Source: SKVR01 sp037441525
GTDB lineage: Bacteria > Bacteroidota > Bacteroidia > Bacteroidales > UBA7960
Direction of reading: 5' to 3'
DNA: 44,870 nucleotides
Assembly (NCBI GenBank): GCA_037441525.1
Contig: JBBISA010000032.1
Location: 1 to 44,870 of the forward strand
Shown: positions 16,114 to 25,358 of the stretch, one piece after another
Layout of the letters: every line of letters starts with the position of its first letter
Position numbering within the stretch: the first letter of the stretch is position 1
Position numbers and translations under genes: made by a program
Notes under the pieces: model-generated
What the model was told of the DNA's origin: nothing
Databases searched by the model: none
What the model saw: the letters and a program-made list of their open reading frames with translations, nothing else

Positions 16114-16893
16114 TTATTGAATGGCTTGCCTTTTTTTAGGTTTCAAAACAAGAAAAAGGAATATTATTACCGCGAAAAACAGGATCATTACCCCAGCCAC
16201 CCTGGTGAAATTAAACACATAAGCTTGCCCCTGGGGGTTGTATGAGTAACAAAAAGATAAAATGCGGCTCATTGATGGGCCCGATTTTCCCTGAGATGTT
16301 TCTACTACTGCAAGCTTCAGGTCCATTGGAAGAAAATAGGTTCCGTGCAGGTAGCGGGTAATCTTTCCGTCGTCAGTAACGAATATCATGGCCGATGTGT
16401 GAATAAAATCAAGTCCCTGTCGTTTGTACCGAAAACCTACGGCATCGGTGAGTTTGCGCGAGTTAAGGCTATCAGTGGTAAAGAATCTCCATCCGTTGGG
16501 ATCAAAATCCTTCTTAATGAGCATGTGATAGCTGTTTTGGTTTGCAAGGGCCAGCATGGGGCCTTCGGTGGGATCGAAACTAATGTTCAACACCTGGTAT
16601 TCCTGACCAATAACCATATTACTGTTCTGTATCACTTCAGCAACAGAGGTCATAAACGGACTGCAAATGCCCGGGCAACGGTAATAAACAATGGCCAGAA
16701 CAGTTGGCTTATCGAGCAGCGAAAAGAGATTTTCTCTTTCACCCTTTGTATTAATAATTTCAATGTCCTGTGGCAAATACTCATCAAGTCTTTCCACAAT
16801 GCCAATTTCGGCATCATTGCTAAACTGCTGCCCGGTTACAAAGCAAGGCACAGAAAGCAGGATTACAGAAATGGTGATTAATAACTTTTTCAT
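16114..16893 (-). CDS. SCO1/SenC-family copper chaperone
   Basis: A 259-residue thioredoxin-fold copper-binding protein of the SCO family, which delivers copper to, or reduces the cysteines of, the CuA site of subunit II. The metal motif is CPGIC (Cys73, Cys77) and the third ligand is His165 in LDFIHTSAMIFV. A signal peptide precedes the domain, and a membrane segment near residues 232-250 anchors the C-terminus, a topology common for Bacteroidota versions in this operon. It lies between actF (95 bases) and coxA (21 bases), fitting a role in assembling the oxidase encoded next. Confidence 0.93.
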   Translation of the reverse strand: MKKLLITISVILLSVPCFVTGQQFSNDAEIGIVERLDEYLPQDIEIINTKGERENLFSLLDKPTVLAIVYYRCPGICSPFMTSVAEVIQNSNMVIGQEYQVLNISFDPTEGPMLALANQNSYHMLIKKDFDPNGWRFFTTDSLNSRKLTDAVGFRYKRQGLDFIHTSAMIFVTDDGKITRYLHGTYFLPMDLKLAVVETSQGKSGPSMSRILSFCYSYNPQGQAYVFNFTRVAGVMILFFAVIIFLFLVLKPKKRQAIQ

Positions 16894-16988
16894 TTAATAT
16901 TTATTTAACGTTTACTTATTATCTGGTTTTCAGGTCATTATTTCCCGGTAAACATCATTTCTAAGCCAACAACCTGAAACATGAGTCG

Positions 16989-18149
16989 CTATATGTGATG
17001 ATGCAAGCTTTCCTGGAGATATGGATGGTTTTTAGGAATCAAAGATGCCTTGCCAAGGGCATAAAATACTATTCCCAGAAACAATCCCAGATAGCCCAGA
17101 AACATTCCTACTTCCACAAAACCGAATTTCATGGGCCCGTAAGAACCTGGCATAATTTGCAGGTAAATATTCAGCCATAATCCAATAAGCAGCAACACCG
17201 ATATTCCGAGTAATACTTTTGGTTTTTTCCCAATGTTGTCGCTCATCATTACTGTAAAAGGGATAAAGAAATTGATAAACAACTCGGCCCAGAAAATGGG
17301 CTTCCATTCGCCCAGGAAACGGGGCTGATAATAAACGGTAAGTTCGGGTATATTGGCATACCAGGTGATAAGAAACTGCATAAACCAGAGGTATCCCCAA
17401 ACAATGCTGAAACGGAAAACATAACGACCCAGGTCGTGAAAATGGGCATCGTTGATTTCCTTCAGATAGCCCTGCGAGCGCAGGAAAAGAATCAGCAAAA
17501 CAATAGCTGCAACACCGTAATACATACTAATAATCATATTGCGAAAACCAAACATAGTGCTGTACCAATGCGAATCGATGGTCATGATCCAATCTTTGGA
17601 AGCAAAGGCAAAAAAGATGGCACCTACGAATATAAAAACCTGCGCATAGTAGCGACTTTTTTCATGATACATAATATCTCCGCTTTTATCCTGCAATAAT
17701 GCATATTTGCGGAGCATATAACCTGCAGATAGAAAAATAGCAAAGTAAATCACCATTCTGATCATAAAAAAGGGCACATTCAGAAAAGGCTCTTTATGTG
17801 CAAGGAGTTTGTCGGTTTCGGTAATGCCGGGGTGAGCCCATTCATAGATATCGTGCAATCCAAAATAGATCAAAAGCATAAGTATTGCACCAGCGGGCAA
17901 AAAGCCTCCCAATGCCTGCGGAACACGCTGAAAAACAGCCGACCACCCGGAATTGGTAATAAACTGGATGCTGTAAAAAAGAAGCGCACCCATTGATAAG
18001 GTAATAAAATAGTAGTTGTTGAGTAATATGTTGGCCCAGGTGCGATGCCCATCGGACATAAAGCCTGCAATTACCGCTGCAATGCCCACAAGCATGAGTA
18101 TTGCAATTACAACATTGAGTTTTTTTCCGGAAGTATAGGTTGTATCCAT
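16989..18149 (-). CDS. actF: Alternative complex III subunit ActF
   Basis: A 386-residue membrane protein with about ten hydrophobic segments, the ActF subunit of alternative complex III. It is related to ActC/NrfD-type proteins but lacks cofactors. Recognisable stretches include FASKDWIMTIDSHWYSTMFG and WFMQFLITWYANIPE, which are well conserved in the family. With ActC it forms the membrane part that may take part in quinol oxidation or proton handling. It begins four bases after actE. The gene starts with ATG at the minus-strand position 18149 with no better alternative. Confidence 0.93.
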   Translation of the reverse strand: MDTTYTSGKKLNVVIAILMLVGIAAVIAGFMSDGHRTWANILLNNYYFITLSMGALLFYSIQFITNSGWSAVFQRVPQALGGFLPAGAILMLLIYFGLHDIYEWAHPGITETDKLLAHKEPFLNVPFFMIRMVIYFAIFLSAGYMLRKYALLQDKSGDIMYHEKSRYYAQVFIFVGAIFFAFASKDWIMTIDSHWYSTMFGFRNMIISMYYGVAAIVLLILFLRSQGYLKEINDAHFHDLGRYVFRFSIVWGYLWFMQFLITWYANIPELTVYYQPRFLGEWKPIFWAELFINFFIPFTVMMSDNIGKKPKVLLGISVLLLIGLWLNIYLQIMPGSYGPMKFGFVEVGMFLGYLGLFLGIVFYALGKASLIPKNHPYLQESLHHHI

Positions 18150-18153
18150 CGTG

Positions 18154-18738
18154 TTAGTTCTTTTCCTGAATGATCTGTTCTATAAATGCTACAATTTTCC
18201 AACGTTGATCGGGAGTTATGAGCGATGCGTGCGCTCCCATCACTCCCCATCCGGCCGAAATAACATGGTAGGTTTCACCAGTTGGTTGGTCTAAGATCCT
18301 TTGTTCGAGCAGGCTTGTGGGTTTGATGGCATATTTTCCGCTTGTGTGAAGCCATCCCTGGCCATCGCCCTTTTCACCATGGCAATGGATACAAAAAATG
18401 CCGTATAATTCACGACCTTCCTCAAGCAATGCCGGGGTTATTGTTAAAGGATTGACCAGGTTTTTTCCGGCTAAAGCCCTTCCTTCAAAACCGGCGCTGT
18501 AGGGGTAGGGTTGGATATGGCGCGGCACTGTACCTTCGGCAGGTTTGCGCATGGTGCGTCCATCTTCCATTGCAGGGTTTTCTGACCATGTTTTGTAATC
18601 ATAGCCATGGGCCATATCCGGAAAATATTCTCTGGGCTTTTCAACACGGCTGCGATCGCAGGAGATTGCCAGGGTAAACATGAATAATGCTAAACCCAGT
18701 ATAAGTAATGTTCGCCCCTTTCCTGTATAATTGTACAT
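18154..18738 (-). CDS. actE: Alternative complex III subunit ActE, monohaem cytochrome c lipoprotein
   Basis: A 194-residue cytochrome c. The N-terminus is a lipoprotein signal with lipobox LAISC, so it should be attached to the membrane by a lipid. The single haem motif is CIHCH in GIFCIHCHGEKGDGQGW, with a likely axial methionine in the GVMGAH segment. ActE carries electrons from the pentahaem subunit toward the oxidase, consistent with the linked caa3 oxidase genes. It lies 15 bases after actD and four before actF in the operon. Confidence 0.93.
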   Translation of the reverse strand: MYNYTGKGRTLLILGLALFMFTLAISCDRSRVEKPREYFPDMAHGYDYKTWSENPAMEDGRTMRKPAEGTVPRHIQPYPYSAGFEGRALAGKNLVNPLTITPALLEEGRELYGIFCIHCHGEKGDGQGWLHTSGKYAIKPTSLLEQRILDQPTGETYHVISAGWGVMGAHASLITPDQRWKIVAFIEQIIQEKN

Positions 18739-18753
18739 ATATATAGACTTTTA

Positions 18754-19269
18754 TTATTTGTTTTCAATTTCAGATTCAACGATTTCATCGGCACCAACTT
18801 CCTTTAGCCATCCAATTATCTCATCTGGATTATAGTTCTTTTCCAGTACCAGATAAAAAGTATCGTCCATAGAATTATCGCCAGCAGCCTCTACCGGCTT
18901 CCCCGGGAATATCATTGTTCTTCCGTGAAATGTAAGAGTGGAGAGTATGGTTGTAAGCAGTATACAAACAAGGAACATAAGCACCACCATGGGTGGAAAG
19001 CTGAATATCGGTTTTCCGCCGTAAGAAATAGGATAATCGATTACCGCCGTATAATAAATAAGTGAAAACATAGCAATAATAGCGAATATGCCATACAAAA
19101 CTGCCAGATAGGGCAAACGCGACTCGCGGGTTACCTTCTTCAGTATATCGTGGGTTGCAAATGGACCATACACATCATGTATGTTTACTTTATTCTTTTT
19201 GAGGCGGGTCAAGGCAGTTACCAGCTTGTTTTCGTCATTGAACCGGGCTGTTATTTTTTTCTGATTCAT
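18754..19269 (-). CDS. actD: Alternative complex III subunit ActD (DUF3341)
   Basis: A 171-residue DUF3341 protein with an N-terminal cytoplasmic ferredoxin-like part (FNDENKLVTALTRLKKNKVNIHDVYGPF) and two membrane segments at about 59-80 and 97-117, followed by a soluble tail. The family is the ActD subunit of alternative complex III, without cofactors. It lies 61 bases after actC and 15 before actE. The domain length and topology are those of other members. Confidence 0.93.
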   Translation of the reverse strand: MNQKKITARFNDENKLVTALTRLKKNKVNIHDVYGPFATHDILKKVTRESRLPYLAVLYGIFAIIAMFSLIYYTAVIDYPISYGGKPIFSFPPMVVLMFLVCILLTTILSTLTFHGRTMIFPGKPVEAAGDNSMDDTFYLVLEKNYNPDEIIGWLKEVGADEIVESEIENK

Positions 19270-19330
19270 TTTCTTCGGTTTTAAGGTTTTGATTTATCCT
19301 TCATGCTTGCACATCACCAACAAAAGGTTG

Positions 19331-20677
19331 TCAGTTTCCATCCTTTTTGAAGGCTTTTACCTCGTTAACTGCAATGATGGGGATGTACCTTATGAATAAT
19401 AACATTCCACAGGTGAAAATGCCAAAGGTCCCCACATAAATGCCAATATCAACAAGGGTGGGAGAGTAGCTGCTCCAGTTTGATGGAAGGAAATCTTCGG
19501 CCAGTGATGAGATTAGAATTATGTAGCGTTCGAACCACATTCCAATATTTATAACGATGGAAACGATAAAGAGGATAATGATGTTTTTTCGGGCTTTCTT
19601 AAACCAGAATACCTGTGGAGCAATGGCATTGCAAAACACCATGGTCCAGAAAGCAAGAGAGAAGGAGCCAGTGGCACGGGCATTAAAAAAGGTGTGCAAC
19701 TCATAATCGACCCCTGAATACCAGGCTATAAAAAGTTCGATTGCATAGGCCAGCCCAATAACAAGGCTGCCGAATTTAAGCACATTAGCAATGGAATTGA
19801 GATGCTTTTCGGTAACAAAATCTGATATTTTGAAAGCCTTCCGAAGAAGGATCATAATGGTAAGCACCATGGCAAACCCGGAGAAAATTGCACCTACAAA
19901 AAAGTAAGGCGGTAAAATGGTAGCATGCCATCCGGGGAGAACTGAAACTGCAAAGTCGAGCGAAACGATGGTATGAACTGAAATAACCAGCGGAGCAGCT
20001 AAACCACCCAGCATTTTTGTAAGGCTTTCATAGCGGTTATAGGTGATCATAGAACCATTCCAGCCCATGGCGAAGAAACCGTAGAGTGCTCTTGAGAGTT
20101 TGGTTTTAGCTCTGTCGCGAAGTGTTGCCAAATCGGGAACCATACCAAAGTACCACAGGGTGACAGACATAAGCAAATAGGTAGAGATGGCAAATACGTC
20201 CCAGAGCAAAGGCGAATTAAAATTAACCCATAGCAAACGGGTATTAGGGTAAGGTGCAATAAAGAACACCAGCCAGGGGCGACCCATGTGCAATACAGGG
20301 AATAGGGCAGCACAAATAACTGCAAAAACGGTCATGGCCTCAGCTGTTCTGTTTATGGAAGCAGCCCAACGTTGCCTGAACACAAGGAAAAAGATTGTAA
20401 ATGCTGTTCCGGCATGGCCAATCCCAATCCACCAAACAAAGTTGATAATATCCCAACCCCAGCCAACACTGTTATTTAAGCCCCAGGTTCCTAATCCCTG
20501 GCTTAATGACATATAAAATGCCCAACCACCATAGGCAAGAAAAAGGGTGCCAATACCCATGGCAATATACCACCAAAGGGCAGGTTTGTTTTCGGTCGGA
20601 GCCAGCAACTCCCGGGTAATGTCGCTGTTCGATTTACTGCCCGCAACCATGGGCCATCTTATGCTGCTTGTTATCAT
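19331..20677 (-). CDS. actC: Alternative complex III subunit ActC (NrfD/PsrC family)
   Basis: A 448-residue membrane protein of the NrfD/PsrC family with about ten membrane segments; it is the likely quinol-binding subunit that passes electrons to the iron-sulphur subunit ActB. Characteristic stretches are GWGWDIINFVWWIGIGHAGTA and the VLPGWHATILPPYFFVGAIFSG region. The exact start is unclear: ATG 20677 and ATG 20650 are both in frame and neither has a strong ribosome-binding site. It lies 85 bases after actB. Confidence 0.93.
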   Translation of the reverse strand: MITSSIRWPMVAGSKSNSDITRELLAPTENKPALWWYIAMGIGTLFLAYGGWAFYMSLSQGLGTWGLNNSVGWGWDIINFVWWIGIGHAGTAFTIFFLVFRQRWAASINRTAEAMTVFAVICAALFPVLHMGRPWLVFFIAPYPNTRLLWVNFNSPLLWDVFAISTYLLMSVTLWYFGMVPDLATLRDRAKTKLSRALYGFFAMGWNGSMITYNRYESLTKMLGGLAAPLVISVHTIVSLDFAVSVLPGWHATILPPYFFVGAIFSGFAMVLTIMILLRKAFKISDFVTEKHLNSIANVLKFGSLVIGLAYAIELFIAWYSGVDYELHTFFNARATGSFSLAFWTMVFCNAIAPQVFWFKKARKNIIILFIVSIVINIGMWFERYIILISSLAEDFLPSNWSSYSPTLVDIGIYVGTFGIFTCGMLLFIRYIPIIAVNEVKAFKKDGN

Positions 20678-20762
20678 TGTAGATGTTGTTTTCTTGTATC
20701 TTATTTATGCTGTTGCCAATCCTGCAGTTTTGTTAATCTACTCTGCCCTTTTCTTCTATATT

Positions 20763-23705
20763 TCAGGCTTTTGAATTACGAATTCTGGTAAGGTAGCCTA
20801 CCGATGGTAGTGTATGCATCTCTTCGAGAAGGTGGTAATTGCGTTGATCCTTGATAAGTTTTGCCACGCGGCTGTCTGGGTCGTTAATATCGCCAAACAC
20901 TATTGCATTGGATGGGCAAGCACCCATGCAGGCGGTCACAATATCGCCATCTTTTAGTTTTCGGCCTTCCGTTTTGGCTTTTAGTTTTCCTTCCTGAATG
21001 CGTTGCATACAGAACGAACATTTTTCAACCACACCACGCTCTCTCACGGTAACATCAGGGTTGAGCACCATACGCCCCAGCTCTGAGTTCATGTTATAAT
21101 CGAATTTATTATTCATGGCATACTTGAACCAATTGAAACGTCGCACTTTATAAGGACAGTTGTTAATGCAGTATTTGGTGCCAACACAACGGTTGTAAGC
21201 CATCTGATTAATCCCTTCGTGGCTGTGATTGGTGGCTGCAACAGGGCATACGTTTTCGCAGGGTGCATTATCGCAGTGCTGGCACATCAGGGGCATATAC
21301 AATACTGAGGGATTTTCCTGATCACCTTCGTAATAGCGGTCAATGCGCATCCAGTGCATAATACGTTTTCTCATTACCTCTGCCTTGCCGATTACCGGGG
21401 TATTGTTCTCGGCCTGGCAGGCAATTACACAGGTGCTGCAACCGGTGCAGGCATTCAAATCAATCATTAACGCCCAATGATGCCCCTGGTATTCGTGGGG
21501 AGGATAAAGGGTGCTCAGGTGTTTTTTGTGATAATCGCGGATTTCGTTGCCAGCCTTGGGGTTTTCGCGATATTTATCGAGGGTCGATTCGCGCACAATA
21601 TGACGTCCTTCCATATTATGATGGGTTTGGGTGCGGGCGAAGGAGTATCCTGAACCGGTTTTTTCCCACGATTTCACGTTCCAGACAAAGGAATCGTTGG
21701 TGAGAAGGCGGTATGCATTGCTTCCCACGTTGTTAGCTGTTTTACCGGTCTTTTCATGCCCATATCCCAATGCTACTGCGAAACAGCCATAAGCCTGACC
21801 AGGCTGGATGGCCACTGGAATTGTTAACCCATTGAGGGAGATAATATCACCATCGTTCAGATTGTTTTCGGATGCGAATCGTGGTGAAATGGCTGCGAAA
21901 TTATCCCAGGTTATCTTGCTGACCGGATCGGGCAGCTCCTGCAGCCACGGGTTGTTGGCAAATGAGCCATCGGTCATTGCAACATTCTGGAAGGTGATGA
22001 ATTGCAACGGTTGGGCATTGGCAACCTGTGATTTAATTGCAGCCATTGCTGTGGCTATTGATGCAGGGTTTATTGTTGTTGCAAAAGCTGCAGACTGGTT
22101 GGTTTCGAAAATACCAGCCTGAACTGTATTTATCCAAAACTGGTCGAGATCACTGTACTTGTTTTGTGCAGGGAATAAAGTGCTTTTCCATTGTTCTTTT
22201 AAATAACTGTGAAAATCAGGTTTCTTACCCATCCAGGCCAAAAGGGTTGCCTGAAATTGCCGCGTATTGAATATAGGTTGCATTACAGGTTGCAAAAGGG
22301 TATAAAAGCCCGTTTTGGGCGATGCATCGCCCCATGATTCCAGATAATGATTATCGGGCAGGATATAATTGCACAGTGCAAAAGTTTCGTTGTTTGCCAC
22401 ACCCATTCCAATAACCACAGGAACACTGGCCATTGCCTTTGCAAACTGCTCGCCTGCATGGTAGCTGTAAGCCGGGTTGTTGTTATAAACAATCACTGCA
22501 GCAACATTGCCACTGGTACACTCTTTTATGAGGCTATCCATGGCATCAGGAGTTGCAGTACCCATGTGAAGGGGATTCAGGGTGTCGATTGTATTTCCAT
22601 AAGCTTCGGCCATAAGGTTTATGGCATTTACCACAGCCTGCAACCGGGGGTTGTTGTGGCCGCAAACTACAAGGGCTTTCCCTTTTCTGGAAAGAATTTC
22701 GAGGGCAAGTGCCCTGGTATCGTATCCGGTTGATGGAGAGCTGTAAACCTGGTTGCCGGTAATGGCAGCCATCTCGTTGTAAAGCTCCATGATTATCTGC
22801 ATTTCATCCGATGGTTTAACCGGAATTCTTTCATCGGCATTAGAACCTGTTACCGACATGGCAGCTTCGAACTGAATATGCCGCGACATATTGGGATTGT
22901 CAGTGCTAACACGGCGGGTTTTTGCAAAACGATTGGCAAAGGCAACCGGCGACAACCAGGTGCCAAGAAAATCGGCGCTGAAACTGACAACTAGTTCGGC
23001 CTTATGGAAATTGTAATCAGGAATTATTGCCTGACCGAATGTTTCTTTGTGGGCTGTCCTTATTGCATCATAAGATACGGCATCCCAGGTAATTACTTCA
23101 ACAGCCGGAAATGCAGTTTTAAATTCGTTAATCAGTTTTGTGGTAGAAGGACTGAGAAGAGTAGGGGTTACCAGGTAACATTTTTTACCAGCCTGTGCTG
23201 CATTGCGCAGTACTTCTGTAATTTCCTGATCAGCATTTTCCCACTTGATTTTCTCATTGTTTTTTAAAGGAAATTTAAACCTTGCGCCATCATCGTAAAG
23301 GCTTAGCACCGAAGCCTGCACAATAGCCGAAGTTCCGCCTCCGCCAAAGGAACAAAGGTCATTGCCTTCAATCTTTATGGGGCGGCCATCGCGACTCTTT
23401 ACCAGAACACTGCAAAAATGGTTTCCATCAACAAAAGATGATGCATACCAACTGGCTATCCCGGGGGTAACGGTTTCGGGTTGGTTGAGATAGGGTATAG
23501 CCTTTTTAACCGGGTGTTCGCAGGCTGAAATTACTGTGGCAGAGAAAAAACTAATGCCACACCATTTCAGAAAGTCGCGGCGCGATGATGTTTTATCGTT
23601 GGCAGCGTTGGCAAGAATCTCCATCATTGAAGCATCCTTCTCCTCAGGTTGAGGCATGTAACCAGGCTGGTTCTCTTCAAGGCTTTGCCAGTATTTATTT
23701 TCCAT
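20763..23705 (-). CDS. actB: Alternative complex III subunit ActB, iron-sulphur protein with molybdopterin-like domain
   Basis: A 980-residue fusion. Near residues 41-60 a twin-arginine signal (SSRRDFLKWCG) marks export through Tat. Residues of about 60-700 form a molybdopterin-oxidoreductase-like domain that in ActB carries no cofactor. The C-terminal part is an NrfC-like ferredoxin domain with four cysteine clusters: CTGCSTCVIAC, CQHCDNAPCENVC, a CVGTKYCINNC block, and a final CSFC...CMGAC pair. These bind the iron-sulphur centres that accept electrons from the quinol site and pass them to ActA. The length matches other Bacteroidota ActB. It lies 75 bases after actA. Confidence 0.95.
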   Translation of the reverse strand: MENKYWQSLEENQPGYMPQPEEKDASMMEILANAANDKTSSRRDFLKWCGISFFSATVISACEHPVKKAIPYLNQPETVTPGIASWYASSFVDGNHFCSVLVKSRDGRPIKIEGNDLCSFGGGGTSAIVQASVLSLYDDGARFKFPLKNNEKIKWENADQEITEVLRNAAQAGKKCYLVTPTLLSPSTTKLINEFKTAFPAVEVITWDAVSYDAIRTAHKETFGQAIIPDYNFHKAELVVSFSADFLGTWLSPVAFANRFAKTRRVSTDNPNMSRHIQFEAAMSVTGSNADERIPVKPSDEMQIIMELYNEMAAITGNQVYSSPSTGYDTRALALEILSRKGKALVVCGHNNPRLQAVVNAINLMAEAYGNTIDTLNPLHMGTATPDAMDSLIKECTSGNVAAVIVYNNNPAYSYHAGEQFAKAMASVPVVIGMGVANNETFALCNYILPDNHYLESWGDASPKTGFYTLLQPVMQPIFNTRQFQATLLAWMGKKPDFHSYLKEQWKSTLFPAQNKYSDLDQFWINTVQAGIFETNQSAAFATTINPASIATAMAAIKSQVANAQPLQFITFQNVAMTDGSFANNPWLQELPDPVSKITWDNFAAISPRFASENNLNDGDIISLNGLTIPVAIQPGQAYGCFAVALGYGHEKTGKTANNVGSNAYRLLTNDSFVWNVKSWEKTGSGYSFARTQTHHNMEGRHIVRESTLDKYRENPKAGNEIRDYHKKHLSTLYPPHEYQGHHWALMIDLNACTGCSTCVIACQAENNTPVIGKAEVMRKRIMHWMRIDRYYEGDQENPSVLYMPLMCQHCDNAPCENVCPVAATNHSHEGINQMAYNRCVGTKYCINNCPYKVRRFNWFKYAMNNKFDYNMNSELGRMVLNPDVTVRERGVVEKCSFCMQRIQEGKLKAKTEGRKLKDGDIVTACMGACPSNAIVFGDINDPDSRVAKLIKDQRNYHLLEEMHTLPSVGYLTRIRNSKA

Positions 23706-23780
23706 TGGTATTTATTTTCAGATAATTGTAATCAATTCATTTTAAAAATCATCTCAACCCACTTAACCTTCTCAACCCAC

Positions 23781-25058
23781 TCAATAATGGCAACTCATGC
23801 AATTTTCGCCACCCAGGTCAGCTGCTTTAACACCTTCAATTTCGCCATTTTCAATTTTCTGACGTAGTTTGGTGTAAATTTCGAAGTAAGCGTTATCCAT
23901 AAAATCAACATTTTTATCGCGGTGGCAGGTAAGGCACCATCCCATTGAGAGGTCTTCAACCTGCTTGAGGATGTGCATTTTTTCCACTTCACCATGGCAT
24001 TCTTTGCACTCAAGTTTAGCGGCTTTTACGTGTTGTGCATGGCTGAAAAAGCTATGGTCAGGAAGTTTGTGTATACGTATCCATTCAACGGGGTTGCCCG
24101 AGTCGGCCGCTTTGTGAATTTTATTTATTTCGAAGGTACCGGAGTTGGTTCCGCTGCGAATTACATTGTGGCAATTGAGGCAAACGTTGTTTGACGGGAT
24201 GTTGGCCGACAGACTGTAATCGGCAGTAAAATGGCAGTATTTGCAATCTATCTGGTTTTCGCCGGCATGAATAAGGTGTGAAAACTTAATGGGCTGATTG
24301 GGAGCATAATCCTTGGTGCGGCCCAAAGCCTGGGCTTCTTGCATGGCAAACAATCCATGCACACCCAAACCAACCATTAGTATTATTATGTGAATGGCCT
24401 TAAAAGGTATTTTACGCGTAAATAGCAAGTCTACAATTGCAAGGAGCATCAGCACTCCAAAACCCCAGAAAATGGCTGCTCTGATTGGGTATGCAGGCAG
24501 GGTGGATGGACCCTTTTTTACAAGATTTTCATAGTATGCTTCCAACAGATGTTGTTCTTCTTCAGTAATAGTCATCCCGGCATGGTCAGTCATTAAACGC
24601 ATTGACATGGGATTATTCATTTTATTAAGCAGGTTATAGGCAGGGTCTTCTTTCCATACCTGGGCAAGTTCGTAGGCAGCGGGGTTCCAGTTAATATCGG
24701 GTTGGGGCTTGGTATAATGGCACGAAGCGCAATTTTGTAATCCACTTTTGAAAGGGGCCAGGCCATTAAAAAGTCTTTCTCCACGGCGCAATTGCTGTTT
24801 GGTATAAACCCCTTTTACAAATAATGGCTCTTCAGTACCTACCACTTCCTCAATTATAAATACTTCGGTTTCCTGCCCGGGCACAAGGGTATCAGTGATA
24901 TTTTCAGCGACAACCCCCGTTGGGATGGTGTCAACTGCCAAAAGGGGTAAAGAAACAAAACAGGAAAGAAGTGCAGTTGCAAAAATTTTATGAATTGCAA
25001 GCAGGGACGATTTTCTTTTATTTTGTTTCGGCTGATCGATCTGGTAAGGTTTTGTCAT
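23781..25058 (-). CDS. actA: Alternative complex III subunit ActA, multihaem cytochrome c
   Basis: A 425-residue multihaem cytochrome c, first gene of the operon. It has a hydrophobic N-terminal segment, a first haem motif CASCH at 110-114, two hydrophobic segments at about 192-213 and 221-240, then five more motifs at 272, 293, 351, 375 and 420; the protein ends one residue after the last histidine. The C-terminal five correspond to the classic pentahaem domain; the N-terminal motif would be a sixth haem. ActA takes electrons from ActB and passes them to ActE or directly to the oxidase in the periplasm. Confidence 0.95.
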   Translation of the reverse strand: MTKPYQIDQPKQNKRKSSLLAIHKIFATALLSCFVSLPLLAVDTIPTGVVAENITDTLVPGQETEVFIIEEVVGTEEPLFVKGVYTKQQLRRGERLFNGLAPFKSGLQNCASCHYTKPQPDINWNPAAYELAQVWKEDPAYNLLNKMNNPMSMRLMTDHAGMTITEEEQHLLEAYYENLVKKGPSTLPAYPIRAAIFWGFGVLMLLAIVDLLFTRKIPFKAIHIIILMVGLGVHGLFAMQEAQALGRTKDYAPNQPIKFSHLIHAGENQIDCKYCHFTADYSLSANIPSNNVCLNCHNVIRSGTNSGTFEINKIHKAADSGNPVEWIRIHKLPDHSFFSHAQHVKAAKLECKECHGEVEKMHILKQVEDLSMGWCLTCHRDKNVDFMDNAYFEIYTKLRQKIENGEIEGVKAADLGGENCMSCHY

Positions 25059-25358
25059 TTTCGTTTATCTTTTCACAAACAGGGAATGAAATATTGCGGG
25101 TGTAATCTGTTTTAAATATTTGATGGCAAGAATTAGTTGTCTGATATCAAGAGTTTTGGAAAAGTAAAGAACTAATAAAAATCAGAAAGTGGTATTTTGG
25201 TATTTCGGGGCCTAAATTAGGAAGAAAATATATCCCTTTAACCTATGATGCTTATTCATAATCATTCAAAATAAGCGTAAGTAGCGGCTATTGAAATATT
25301 TTCAACCCTATTTTCTGATATGATAAAAATGCAGGAAATTGCCTGCTCTCAAAAAACA
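25059..25358. other. Gene-free stretch upstream of the ACIII operon
   Basis: This 300-base stretch should hold the promoter of the 12.5-kb respiratory operon. The best minus-strand -7 candidate is TACTTTTC at 25159-25166, one base off TAnnTTTG. Two perfect palindromes stand out: CCTAA-A-TTAGG at 25211-25221 and TTGAAA-TAT-TTTCAA at 25291-25305. The terminator of the haem-motif lipoprotein gene lies at its far end. No coding region is seen. Confidence 0.5.
25326..25346 (-). terminator. Possible terminator after the haem-motif lipoprotein gene
   Basis: GCAGG (25331-25335) pairs with CCTGC (25342-25346) around a six-base loop; on the minus strand the hairpin is followed by ATTTTTATC. The stem is short, so the terminator is probably weak and some read-through toward actA is possible. 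Confidence 0.45.
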
